From positions 5,443,001 to 5,507,000 of the forward strand of contig CM028923.1 of the NCBI GenBank assembly GCA_016801845.1: 64,000 bases of DNA, written 5' to 3'. The stretch's first letter is position 1. Every line of letters begins with the position of its first letter. A model generated the notes under the pieces. The model was not told the origin of the DNA and made no database searches. It saw only the letters and a list, made by a program, of their open reading frames with translations. The stretch comes from Polydactylus sextarius (lineage: Eukaryota; Chordata; Actinopteri; Polynemidae). The position numbers were made by a program, and so were the translations under genes. Positions 1 through 11,070 of the stretch are shown here, piece by piece.

Positions 1-942
1 CTGGCAATTATGAAGGGTTTCTGAATACATCATTAAACACTTTGATAACATGGCACTCATTCATTGTGCACTCTGAGAACTTTATCTTTTAAAGTAGCCA
101 TAACCCCACTATGACTTCAAACAACTGAACAAATTGAACGTGAAAAATTTCATTTCAGAATTCTCATTTATGTAAGAAGGGCTTTATATTAAATTGGATC
201 ACTGGATCATTATATATAACCTTTATTTTGAAAATGCACATTCAGGACCAAGAGCCCTGTTTTACAAGTGTGTACTGTTTAAGTTGAGTAAGTAACCAAT
301 ATTTAAAGATAATAATCATGATAATAAACTATGACTCAGAGCATCAGTGTGTTATTTAAGAGCATTACTGTACAGAATGCGAATAAATAAGATTAATCAA
401 TTCCTAATGACGTCTTAATGATGAGTCTTAAGCATCACCATCTGCTGTGAATCATAGGACCTAACTACTTCTGGGTAGCTGAATGCATAATGATGCATCT
501 TACAGTCAATACTCAGCAGACTATATTATAAACTGAGCATATATTAAATGTAAAATCTAAAAAGTAAGCTAACTTTCAAATGAATAAATTGAATTTAAGG
601 CTAAAATATGTTCTAGTTTACTATTTTCTAGTTTATGCTTAGTTGCTATGTTTTGCTTTTGTTAACTGGTTAAATGTCAGAAACTTCTCAGAAGATTAAT
701 TTAATTTCTCACTGAGACACAAGTGAACACCAGAACAGCAATCAAAATCATCCAAACATCATTTGATAGCAATCAAACAATCCAAACAATCATAAAACAA
801 TAGAAACTAAAAAATACTAACATTCAGAAGCTGGCACCAGTAAATCATTTGCCTGAAAAATCCTATTAGTTCATTTTGTGACAAATTACACTAATTAATT
901 CTTTAAACAACTAATTAAGTTGGTCTGTTGGTGCCTGGGGGA
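1..942. other. AT-rich unique sequence, no gene seen
   Basis: No exon-like segment with acceptor, open frame and donor was found on either strand, and no repeat family was recognised. It may be the upstream flank of the small gene that follows. Confidence 0.5.
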
Positions 943-943
943 A

Positions 944-991
<48 letters not shown>

Positions 992-1041
992 ACACACACA
1001 CATATATATACATATACATATATATATACACATACACATAT

Positions 1042-1117
<76 letters not shown>

Positions 1118-1132
1118 GTATGTATGTATAAT
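943..1132. repeat. Compound (TA)n/(CA)n microsatellite
   Basis: Alternating TA runs are mixed with short CA runs, then a pure CA tract lies at about 1046-1114 and the array ends in TATG units. It lies about 50 bp upstream of the promoter motifs of the small gene, so length changes here could affect its transcription. Open frames through it are repeat translations, not genes. Confidence 0.97.
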
Positions 1133-1183
1133 TTTAACACAAAGGGTTAACCTCTCTCCCGCCGCCTTGTGATCAATCACTTA

Positions 1184-1261
1184 ATTGGCTCCCGTGTGTC
1201 ACCTGTGAGCGTGTGTCGGTGCGGAAACTTCTTTTGAACTTTTTTCCGTTTCCCTGGCAAC
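1184..1261 (+). promoter_or_regulatory. Promoter with inverted CCAAT box, ETS core and RFX X-box
   Basis: An inverted CCAAT box (ATTGG, 1184-1188) is followed by a CGGAA ETS-type core (1222-1226) and GTTTCCCTGGCAAC (1248-1261), which fits the RFX X-box consensus of two GTTNCC-like half sites around a two-base spacer. The surroundings carry more CpG than the flanks, and the first splice donor lies about 85 bp downstream. RFX X-boxes are typical of cilium-related genes in animals. A role for this one is inferred. No clear TATA box is seen. Confidence 0.6.
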
Positions 1262-1420
1262 ATAGAAGTAGTTGTAGCTAGACGCGCTAGCTCTTGTCCT
1301 TGTTTCCAATTCGCTAACTAAAGTTTCCGTGAGGGACACTGAGGGTGAGTCACACTTTTACAGCCACAACAAAAACACACAAACTGATGCGGCAAAGTAG
1401 TTTTTGTCCACAAAAAAAAT
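1262..1420 (+). other. First exon of small gene, mostly 5' UTR
   Basis: The start is not fixed by sequence; transcription is assumed to begin just after the X-box. Two donors are possible: GAGG|GTGAGT (exon end 1344) and AAAT|GTAAGT (exon end 1420). Only the longer form ends in AT, which joins the first G of exon 2 to make an ATG. It also contains an upstream ATG at 1387 in another frame. The short form gives no early start codon and might be a noncoding or alternative transcript. Confidence 0.5.
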
Positions 1421-2137
1421 GTAAGTTTAAACACTGCAGGTTAGCGGCTCAGAAATATCAACAGTGGGCTAATGTTAGCTTAGGCTAAAGCTAGCTAATC
1501 ACCGTTAGGCTAAAGCTAGTTAGCAGGTAAGGGGAAGCAGCAGCAGCAAGAGCTTCAACCTCCTCAAACTGTTATCTGATTTTCCACGATGCACACTTTT
1601 ACAACAATTAATGCTTCCTCGGTAGGGTTTTAAGATGTTTTTTGCTTAAAAGCCTAATTATTGGAGTGTAATTATTGCCTCTTGCTTGTTATTGTCTTTT
1701 GACAATGTCAGTCTCCTTTCCCAATAATAACCTATTTCACCCAAGAAAGTAAAATACGCCAAGGCAGACAATGAGTGAAGAAAATAAAATGTTTTTGGTT
1801 TGACCTGCTATTTTATTATTATATGAATTTATCAGGTGCAGAAAACCAAGTACCAGTAGCAGCACAGAGGCAGATGAGAGAGAGAACATCAGGGTCTCAG
1901 GTGAGTGCTACTGGTTTTCAGTTTTAGCTGCTATAAGTGTGCTATATTTAAACTGATATGTTTTTAACATCTTCTCATGAAATACCACATCACTTTGAAA
2001 AGTAGCTTTTATCACATGAGTGCCACTTTAGTGCTGCAGCAAGCTGTATAATGTGCGTTGCAGGCTATATAATGTGTTTGAATTATCATTTTCACCAGCT
2101 CACAAGCTTAAAGTGGGGTAGTCTTAAATGAACCCTC

Positions 2138-2170
<33 letters not shown>

Positions 2171-2269
2171 GAATCTGTCTCTGTATTCCACCTCAGGAGA
2201 CATATTGATGTATCTAATAGGCTTGACAACCTCATGAAGTTGGAAAAACTGATTTTGGAATCAGTTTGA
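1419..2269 (+). CDS. Small 54-residue protein gene, three exons, start codon split by intron 1
   Basis: Not recognised. Coding parts are 1419-1420, 1836-1900 and 2172-2269. Exon 1 ends in AT before GTAAGT. Exon 2 is 65 bp between ATCAG and CAG|GTGAGT. Exon 3 follows a long pyrimidine tract and TTTGCAG. Phases join without a stop: AT|G starts the protein (MCRKPSTSSSTEADERENIR...), codon 23 is split G|AA, and TGA is at 2267-2269. The first third is Ser/Thr- and acid-rich. The rest (HLRRHIDVSNRLDNL then MKLEKLILESV) is charged and leucine-rich, likely a short amphipathic helix or coiled coil. There is no signal peptide or membrane segment. The RFX X-box upstream hints at a ciliary link. A competing frame from ATG 1387 to TGA 2237 is also 54 codons. 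It comes first in the mRNA but has C at -3, whereas the split ATG has A at -3. The unit could instead be noncoding. Splicing is better supported than the choice of frame. Confidence 0.5.
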
Positions 2270-2895
2270 GCAGAGTTGCTGTTTTGTTATTTGTGCTGGA
2301 AGGAAGTGTCATTAGCTGCAGTCACAGGTTTAGATAGATTGTATTAATGCTGACATGTAGCGAGGTGACTTATGTAAGTCTGTCTGTTTTACCTTGGTGT
2401 GGCTCAGTTTGTTTTTCCCCCACTTCGTCATGGGTGTGGTATTTATTGTGTGTAGTATTATAGGCTTTCGGTAATTAAGTGTCAGGTCATTCATGTTGTC
2501 AGTAATGTTTTCCGACAGCGTGGCTCATGTAGATCTTACTGACAGGTGGCACGCCACATCCTGTCTCCCTTTGGCTGTAGTTCAAGATGCATACTTGCAT
2601 GATGTTGTAGAGTCTACCCTCGTTACCTCAACGAGTAGAAATGCAAATATAAACATCCACACTCTCACTTTACTGCTCTTTCAATCGTTATTTCTATTAC
2701 ATGCATCATCTTCATAGAAACCATTGACATACATAAGAAAAATATGATCTCAAATCTGACATGGGTGAATTATTATGGCTAAAATAACACTGATTTGTTT
2801 CACTCATTAACATAAATTATCCATGTTTAGGTTACTAAACAGTACTTTCTAAAAAGTACTTTCTATGACACTGACATTTTAGATTGTAACTTGTT
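2270..2895 (+). other. Probable 3' UTR of the small gene
   Basis: No convincing splice donor follows the stop codon, and the sequence runs unbroken to a poly(A) signal at 2896. Apart from that it shows no repeats or reading frames of note. Confidence 0.45.
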
Positions 2896-2918
2896 AATAA
2901 AAAGTGCTTGGTTTGTTC
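2896..2918 (+). terminator. Poly(A) signal with GT-rich downstream element
   Basis: AATAAA at 2896-2901 is followed within a few bases by a GT-rich stretch (GTGCTTGGTTTGTTC), the usual layout of a vertebrate cleavage and polyadenylation site. It closes the three-exon unit that starts near 1262. Confidence 0.55.
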
Positions 2919-4324
2919 TAGCAGAATAGAAACAGAGACAATAAATATAAATATTCCACCAACTCAAACATAATTAAAGCATAGGTTTGCAATTTTCCAT
3001 GTTGGGCTTAAAACAGTATTCAGTTGCTCATGAGTGCAGCGTGACAAGGTTTTCTTTGTGTAATCGTTCCTCCTGCTTTGTGCATCTGTGTGAAGGGAAA
3101 GTCAACAGTGTGAGTAGATACATCAGATGAATATCAGAGCATAAAACTCTGTTTTTTAGTACAAAGGGTCCTTTTTTTGCTGCTGTCCAGAAAAAACAAA
3201 ATAACACATTAACTTTGGAGCATCGCCACTTGATTTGTCTAACTGCTGAAAGCGTGAATTCACAGAAAGAGGCCGTTATGTGACTTAAATTGTCTCACAG
3301 CGTCACAGAAACATAATAACCTTCTATATTTGTACACTAAATAGACACCTTTTCAAACTAACCTTTGTTTTTCCTATCTTGTCATCCTCACGATGCTCTA
3401 TTTTATTATATCTGAGATATTCTGGAGCTAAAGGTCGATATGATTGATAGCATTGCACGCTGATGACTGGATCTTGTCATTTCCTTCCATAGGTCATTAG
3501 TGCCAGTGTAGACACCAGAGACTTCAGTGAGTTCAGATAGCATCTCCTCAGTCATTTTGTTGCATCTAAGGAATAAATCAAATCACAACAAGCTTCTGTG
3601 TTTTACAGGGTTTGAGCTGTAAGCTCTCAGCCGCTGTCTTTAACCAAGAGTGACAGATAGAGCAGTAAAGATTATGTAAATTAATGTATCGGAGACAAAA
3701 GACTTGCAAAAACTTAGTGTTCCTTCATTGAACACAAACTCCATGTAGCAACTACTTTGGTGCTTCCAACAATGACTCAAAAAAACCTCAGTCCACACGC
3801 TGCCATAATTTTCACAAAGGTCTTGATTATCACCACCAAAATCAGTATTTTGATCTAAAATAATCCACGGTTTAAAATGTTTATCTGTGGTGAGAACAAA
3901 CACTCTTTAGGAACACTGCAGCTGTGTGTGACGACAATCTTTTATTCTTGTTTTCTTCTCTGCAGCACCTGGTCACATTAGTTAGATGAGCATCTTTTAT
4001 TAAAGTGACTGAGCATGTCAATTTACTTTAATTTAAAGTAGAGGTTCACTTTTTTTACTAGTCTGTTTAAAAATAACATGACATGTCCTTTGAGAGGGTT
4101 GGTTGTTATGATCATTACTTTTCTCTGGGGCTGTAGCTAACAACCTTTTTTTCTTTCTTCCTCCTTCAATTATTTTTTACTTTTTTGTTTGAAGAATGCC
4201 CATCAGAATTCTCTTTAGCCCAGTGTAGCATCTTCAAATTGCTTGTTTTTGTTCTAACAACGTTTCACAACCTGAAGCCATTCAGGTTACCGCTATATAT
4301 AACTGGGAAAAACAAGAAACCTTG
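2919..4324. other. Unique noncoding stretch
   Basis: It holds a 34-bp segment flanked by splice-like sites (3493-3526) and an AT-rich minus-strand frame (3640-3903). Neither is convincing. Nothing else is seen. Confidence 0.4.
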
Positions 4325-4470
4325 TAGCCTTGGGCAGGTTGGTGGTTAGATTCCTGAACTTCCTTCCATTCCTATCCTTGGGCAAAATACTACGCCCGAA
4401 GCCTGAATGCTTTGCAAATGCTTTGAGAGGTCATGAAAACTAGATACATAAATGCAGTAAAAATAATAGA
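4325..4470 (+). mobile_element. Degraded tRNA-derived SINE
   Basis: GGTTGGTGGTTAGATTCCTG resembles a mutated tRNA B-box region. Then comes CCTTGGGCAAAATAC, close to the usual fish SINE wording CCTTGGGCAAGACAC, and a tail with TGCTTTGAGAGGTCATGAAA and a run ending AAATGCAGT. This order matches a widespread fish tRNA-derived SINE with a deletion in the middle. Ends are approximate and no target-site duplication was found. Confidence 0.6.
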
Positions 4471-5415
4471 TTATTGAAAAAAGTTGCACATTGCATTGAA
4501 CTAAGGATTTCACCTCCGCATCTCACTTGATCATACTGACCATGAAATAATCATTTCTGAATGCCACAAATTTGTAAGAAAACCTTCAGTCCAATCCTTA
4601 AAAAAGTGCCAAAAATTGGTTGAATTAGGAATATATCTGTAATGTGTTGTATGTACTGTAAATTAACAGTGAATGTGAAAAGAAACTCAATAAAAACTAC
4701 ACTTGTTTTAAGTAAGTAATAAGTATATTAAGTATATTTAAACACAGTATTTATTATTTATGTATTTATTTTCTTACCAGGGAAGTCATGTGTAGGTTTA
4801 TTGTTTTTTCATCTGCAGCTCTAAATAAACTAAGATTCCTACTTTCAGTTAGTGTTGATCATTTCATCAAGTAATGTCTTTGATTAGAATGATAAAATGC
4901 CAAACAATAGTCAATAAAAATCCATCCTTATGTCCCAAAGTCAAAGTTTTCATCTTGAACATGCTACTTCCGTCCAGCTAATAGCTCAAAAGAGTGACTC
5001 CCAGTATGTTTAATATAATAAAAGACAATAAAGAAGCTTTTTTAGTACGAACAATCTCTTATCTAAGTACTTGCAGATGAATTTTCTTTTAACAAGAAGA
5101 AGCTGCTCAGGCCTAGTTGTAGCTTTGACTGGACTTTGAAAAGCTGATTTTTTTTTTTTTTTTTGTCCAGCATTTCTGGATTTTGTCTGTCATGCTTTTC
5201 AGTGTAGTTCTGTAACTAGGGGATTGCATCAAGGCCAGAATGAAGAGGAAGAAAGATCACAACAGCCAAGAACTTTGAGAAAAGACTCTTTGGACTTCAA
5301 ATGGAATTTGTCAGCAGCAGAACTGAAAAGATCGTCCTTCACTCACTGCAAACATATTTCAGACATAGCCACGTACCGTACAAAAACTGTTTGTCAGCAG
5401 TAGATGAAGTATTAC

Positions 5416-5417
<2 letters not shown>
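4471..5417. other. Unique noncoding stretch
   Basis: AT-rich sequence with a T-run near 5150-5164. No supported gene or recognised repeat. Confidence 0.4.

Positions 5418-5454
<37 letters not shown>
5418..5454. repeat. (TG)n microsatellite
   Basis: Pure TG tract of about 18 units. It is in inverted orientation to the CA tract that begins 115 bp downstream. Confidence 0.97.
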
Positions 5455-5457
<3 letters not shown>

Positions 5458-5566
5458 GGTTTGGTGTTCTAACCTCCACAACACATGAAGGATATTACTG
5501 GAACATACTGTCAAAGGCTGTTGGCAAGAAGCTAATTTCACTGTTTGGTGTATATGTATCTCCTAT

Positions 5567-5569
<3 letters not shown>

Positions 5570-5624
<55 letters not shown>
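5570..5624. repeat. (CA)n microsatellite
   Basis: Pure CA tract of about 27 units. The open frames through this region are repeat translations. Confidence 0.97.
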
Positions 5625-5626
<2 letters not shown>

Positions 5627-5988
5627 CAACATCCTTAGGGAGTCAGTTCTAAGTTTGGGTGCTGCTAAGTCTTGCCAGGAAACCCTATACCCCTCATTGT
5701 CCCCAGGATGTGAGCACTTCACATGTGACATTTGAAGAAAGATGGTGCTACAAGGGGGTGATGACGGTATAGATATCAGAGATGTCGCTTTGTGTCCGTG
5801 TGCGTCACTGCTCATTTGTTATATTTGGCTTGATATGTAGCTGAATGTGTGAAGGGTTGACTGTGTTAATTGAAAGTTTACTGTATTCAAGTGTGAACCT
5901 AAATGGGCAGCAAGGCGTGAGGGTTTTGATGCCGCAGGAGTTCAGGAAGTGAAGCGGAGGCATGGAGGTACCTCGAGGGTGAACTCAC

Positions 5989-6178
5989 ACTTCCTGGCTG
6001 TCTGGGGGGAAGGTTGATGCAGCTGAGCAGGCTGCAGGGAGGGTGACATTTGTCCCACATAACCAGTTGTGGTCATTGTGCTGTATCCTGTAGCTGTGGG
6101 GGTGTCGCCAGGTGAGGCCGCCTCAGATCTGCCCTTGTCAACTAAAAGCTCAAAGGTCACATCAGCAGTTGTTAAATC
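5989..6178 (-). CDS. Candidate internal exon of a minus-strand gene, Ser/Thr/Pro/Gln-rich
   Basis: Not recognised. Read on the minus strand, an acceptor (CTCAAACTTTCAG) precedes 6178 and GTGAGTTC follows 5989, giving 190 bp open in phase 0 through 63 codons plus one base. It begins DLTTADVTFELLVDKGRSEA, continues with a Thr/Gly/Tyr-rich part (TATGYSTMTTTGYVGQMSPS) and ends with LQPAQLHQPSPQTARK. The make-up, with almost no hydrophobic core and several SP and TP pairs, suggests a disordered linker or regulatory region such as occurs in transcription factors or receptor tails. A donor two bases earlier is possible. Partner exons were not found with confidence. A CpG-dense patch at 42535-42702 could hold a first exon on this strand, but linking them is speculation. 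Chance is the main alternative. Confidence 0.4.
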
Positions 6179-9100
6179 CTGAAAGTTTGAGGTCAATCAA
6201 AGGTCGTGCAAGTGTTTTAAACAATACATTTAAACCAGGCATTTGTGCTTGTAAACAAAGGGTTTCAAAGGAACTGCAAAAATGTAGATTATATAATTTA
6301 ATCTAATTCAAGTAAATTAGGTATTAGATTAAGAGACCTCAAAGAGCCATGAACTTGGCTGCTTCTTTGTATTATGATAGTATCTTTTGCCTGCATACCA
6401 TTTTGGGAATTGGGGATTTTTTGTAAATACACCTCTGCTGACCTCTTGGCCATGATGCCAAAATGAATAAACATGAGAGCTCAGTTACAACAAAGGGCCG
6501 ATGTAGCACACTGGCTCTCTCTGCCTGCGTCCAGCAAAGCCAGCTCAACTTTTCCCACTGGTGTTGTTCCAAACATGACTCTTTCCCATTGCTGCTGCTC
6601 CTCCTTTCTGACTTCTCACATTTTCCCTCAAAAAAGCTTCTCCCTTATCTCAGTGGTGACATAAACACCACCATGCTCTGCTGACTTCACTGAATTTTAC
6701 CTCATAGTGTTTCATTATCACTAAATGACAAAAATAGACCTATAATAAACAGCAGGCATTGGGTATCTATGTAATGAACCCAGTGGGTGAAAAATACTAT
6801 TAAAAAAGTGTTCACCTCACAGGTGTAAACTCATGATGGCGGCTTAGTTGAAATGAGCGAGTGAGTTATTTTGGTGGCGCGCTCACAGAATGATTCATGA
6901 CTGTACAGAAAAGCTGCCGACACACAAGATTTGCTGGCATTGGATGTTTAATAATAGACATGTTTAACGTCACATACGTATATAAGGTTAGCATAAGTCA
7001 ACTACAATTAAATCCTGAATATCTGGGACATATTAGCTGCAGACTGCCTATATATTTAATAAGAACACTTACTGTTACTTTCTAATTCAGATGTGTCCTA
7101 ATTAATCAATCAACAAATATGAGAATTACATTTAGGTTACTAAATAACATCATTTCAACTAAATGTTTTTATGGTTGTAAATATGGTTTAGGTTAAATAA
7201 AGATTAACATCTTGGTTGAAAAATAATTTCAACATTTTTTAACATAATGTTAGTCTCTTGTGATTAAAGTGATTATCTTGCCTTAAAACTTACCCACCGT
7301 CACCTCTGTGTGTTTATAGAAGAAAAAATGTAGCAGTTGACCATATGACCAGTCACATTTCCAACAAAATGCAACTGGCAAAACAAATCAATAGCATATG
7401 AAATTGATTCCCAGGAAACAGTTGGCTCATTATGTGCTCATTACTCTCTTTTGTCTCATTCTCATTGTCACAGTAAGTTAGATTGAGCATCTTTCTACCA
7501 AACTTACAAGGAAAGCTCCAGCATATTAGAGGATATATTGATGACTATTGGTCATTTGGCGTGAAACCTGGATCAGATTGATCAGATTGTTATCTATCTT
7601 AGTTTGTGGAATGGCAGTTGTAAGCAATTTCATATTTTCACAGCTTTTATTTCACACCGCGCAGTCTTTAAAAAAAAAAAAAAAAAAGGAAAAAAAAAGA
7701 GTCCAATCGAAAGTCATTTTCACAACATGGGACCTTTTTTTTTTTTTGGCTCTGATTCTGAGTTCTGAGATAAATAAAAAAATCTTTATCCGTGTCCTTT
7801 CTCACCTTCTGTTCAAGCCTCCACTCACAGGTAGTATTCCTTGGGACAAAAGCTACAACATCGAGGCAGATGTTTTGGTCGCGAGTCTTCCTCACAGTCT
7901 GACGTCTCCATGTGTCCATCACTAGGGGGCTGATGGTCCATCTTACCTCTCTGTGTGAGCCAAAGTCTCCCATGGCTGAAGACTCGAGAACCTAAATGAG
8001 TGAGGTGGAGGCATGGTGCGATTTGCTATTGATAGAAACACCAATACACCTCAGTGTGCACACTGAGCACAACAAGCTTGTTGTACGATGCTTTGTGTGT
8101 GTTTGTGTGCCTGTCTGATTCACTGTTTGCTTGATGACAGAAAACAATGCCAGCGTATAATCACTGATCAATTTGTGTTTACTAGAAACTGGGGCAGAGG
8201 CAGTAGGAAAAAAAAAATAGAGCTTCTTAAATGATACTTTGTCACATACTGGGGCGTGTGCAGCTGTCAGTCAACGCAATGCAGCAAAAGAGAGCGGTGC
8301 CGTTACCACGGAAACAGTACACTTATTTGAACAGTCCATTCCAGCAATTTCTTACAATGCAATATTTCTATTTTTATTTTGTTGCTTGGTGTCTGCAATT
8401 TTTTCAGTTGCGTCAGAGTCTCGATGTCACCAATTGGCTTTCAGTTATTATTATTTATTTTTTTATTTTTTTCCATTATATTCACAGACATTTGAAAAAC
8501 AGTCGCACCTGACTTTGAACTGTATACAGTGCGAGGGAGAAGTTTGAATTGACTGACCTTCCTCTTCACTGTCAACAAATTTTCAGTTAAGTAGACATCT
8601 AAATCACCCAGCCTGTCATTTCGTTCTATGCTTTTATATGTTCGTCAGGACTTACTTTGAACGTGTTTGTCAAGCTGTATATGCGAGGTGCAACACACCA
8701 AACGTATCAATAGAAAGCATCAATAAAAATGGATCACACAACACAACAGCAGCTGACACATTTAATGAATGCTTTTTACTCTAAACTGTCATGTTTGCAT
8801 AACATGCCATGTCCTTCAACATATTCACTTATGAATTTAAACGTTGAGGACAGTCACTTTAAAAAAAAAAAAAAAAAAAAAGTCATAGGGGAGACACGTT
8901 CACTTGGAGCTCAACAACGATAACTGAACATCAGCTCAACCTTGTCTTATGTAGATAGAAAGAAAGGCAGATGGATATGTTCTTGACCCATCAGGGAAAT
9001 TATTGAATCACAGCAGTGTTACATAAACAAAATGCTGTGAAACAGAATAAAGATTATAAAGAATGAACACATATATACTGACAGACTAAATATATACACA

Positions 9101-11033
9101 AGATGGTCAGTGTGTACAGATTGATAAATAACCAGTTTTCACACATGATGGGTGCATGTTCACCAAAGAGCGTAGGTGTCTATGTCTTCATGAAAGGCAG
9201 TGTCACCGAGATTCGTCCTGACGTATTATGGAAAAAAAAAAAAAAAACACACATAAAAAAAATTGCTGCATAGCATTGAAAGCGGAGGAGGACAAATGTT
9301 GTTGCATCAGGGTTGGAGCTTTAAAAGACCTTTATTGAAAAGGCAGCGCACAATCGAGTGACGGCAGCAGAGTCTAAAAAAGAAGCTCCCTTCGTTATTC
9401 GCCAAGGTAGCATCTTTTCATCAGCGCAGACAAGCAGCATGCCCTCCAGAGAGTTTGGGAATATAATGCTGCTCTGTCTTTATTTGGAAGATGGCTTTCA
9501 TTCATTCTGTGAATGCCAGGGTCATTATAAAGCACAGTGCGACTTAGTGCAACAAGCTTGATTTGCTGTCCCATATTCAGGCATGTGGTACTTTTAAAAA
9601 AGCACCAGCTGCCTTGTGGTCATTGGTCCATTTTAACCTTGTATTTTCCTGCAGGATTTTCTTTTTTTTTTTTTTTTACCTCTTCCTCTAATGTAATTTT
9701 AAACTCGTTCAACCCCAGCTGAAGGCCTTTCACTTTCGAACGCATGCTTTCTTTCAGCGTGCTGATATGGCGCAACTATGACACAGAGGGCTAAAATCAA
9801 TGGACATTGTGCTTGATGGCATAAAACCCAATACAGCTAAAACAAAAAATCCAGTGTTCTGTTCATCAGCCGGCTCCCAAATCAATTTAACGCTGTCTAC
9901 CATGTGATCCAATGTTTGCTTCATTGAATATTCCATGCTTTCTGTGGGATACAAAATGCCTCTCTGAGGAAGCATCTCCTCTTTTGTCTCTAAAGGCATT
10001 ATCTCAAACACAGTACATACACTAGGAACACACACACACTCACAACATTGCATTAATCTTTTGAGATTGCATGTGTAGTCTAGAGGCTCACCCCTCCAGG
10101 GAGATACACACTTATTAAAGAACACAAAAGAGAATAGTTTCAGCTCTGAGGGAGAAGACAGAATCGCAGCGCTGACACAAACATTCAGCCCGCAACAAGC
10201 ACTTACGCCTTATTTTACTTTTTAATCATCTCACTCATTACCATATGCAAATGAGCAGCATGTATTAACATCTGGGGTGGCTAATGACTGGGCTGTTTTG
10301 GGAAGATTGGTTCGGATTGAGTTCACTGTGTTTCATTTGCTCGCGGTTCTCTGGGACAAAGTCGGTTGTGTCTAGGAGCAGCTTTTGTCGAAAAAGATGG
10401 ATTATGTTTTTGGATGAGTGTGATAATTTACTCGCGCTACTTTGAAATATCCAACAGGGTGTAGTGAGTGACCTCACCCGTCCTCGGTGAAAGCCACTCA
10501 GAATTGGATCAGCTTAAACAGATTTGAGTATCACACTCAGTCCTGGGTGTTAAGCAGTATGTTCCTCTGTTTTCTGCGGCATCATTGTGAAATGTGATCA
10601 AGGATTTTCACAAATGGAATAATACTGTCTGCATCTAGTGTCGCTTGTTTTATCTTCACAGTGGAGATTAAAACATTCACTTGCCGTGTTTGCTTGTTCA
10701 CTGTATTTTCAAGGAACAAGAAGCGATTGATGTATAAATCTGGTATGAAACAAGCCCCTGATTGAATTATTAAATACTGGCGTATCAGTGAATTCAGACG
10801 TTATCGGTTCTGCTTCCAGTACAGGAAAAATTAGGAAAATAGATTTCATTGTTTGACTTTTTGCTTTCTTTGTGACATCAGTCTTGTACATTTTATCTCA
10901 CCAGCCCCCTTTTTTTTTGTTTTGATAAAGACATTTCACTGTTCAAAACCAGATGACAGATGAGAGGGGAGGGCTGCAGCACAGCATCAGTGGTAGAGAC
11001 CTAATTGTTCAAAACTGTAATTACACTACGATG
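6179..11033. other. Long unique noncoding stretch
   Basis: A-runs lie at 7670-7699, 8861-8881 and 9232-9247, and T-runs near 7735-7746 and 9662-9677. The A-run at 7670 and T-run at 7735 form an inverted pair. A minus-strand open frame (9754-10125) has normal residue mix but no recognised motif and no good splice sites. No gene is supported. Confidence 0.4.
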
Positions 11034-11070
11034 ATAGATAGATACTTTATTCATCCCAAAGGGAAATGAA
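11034..11070 (-). mobile_element. LINE 3' tail fragment, reversed
   Basis: On the plus strand GATAGATAGATACTTTATT is followed by CATCCCAAAGGGAAATGA. Read on the minus strand this is the common fish LINE ending in which a GGGAAAT-type block leads to ATAAAGTATC and TATC units. Only the terminal part is clear. Any body would extend to the right and is not recognised. Confidence 0.55.

Noticed and set aside
895..1180. Cys/Val, Thr/His and Ile/Tyr repetitive reading frames
   Set aside because: Translations of the TA/CA microsatellite in several frames.
3493..3526. 34-bp piece with a good acceptor (CCTTCCATAG) and GTGAGT donor
   Set aside because: Very short, no partner exons and no agreement with the small gene upstream; likely chance splice words.
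3640..3903. 87-residue minus-strand frame
   Set aside because: AT-rich, no motif or splice signals; possibly an old repeat that I cannot name.
9754..10125. 123-residue minus-strand frame with ordinary residue mix
   Set aside because: No recognised motif, no convincing acceptor or donor and no promoter.
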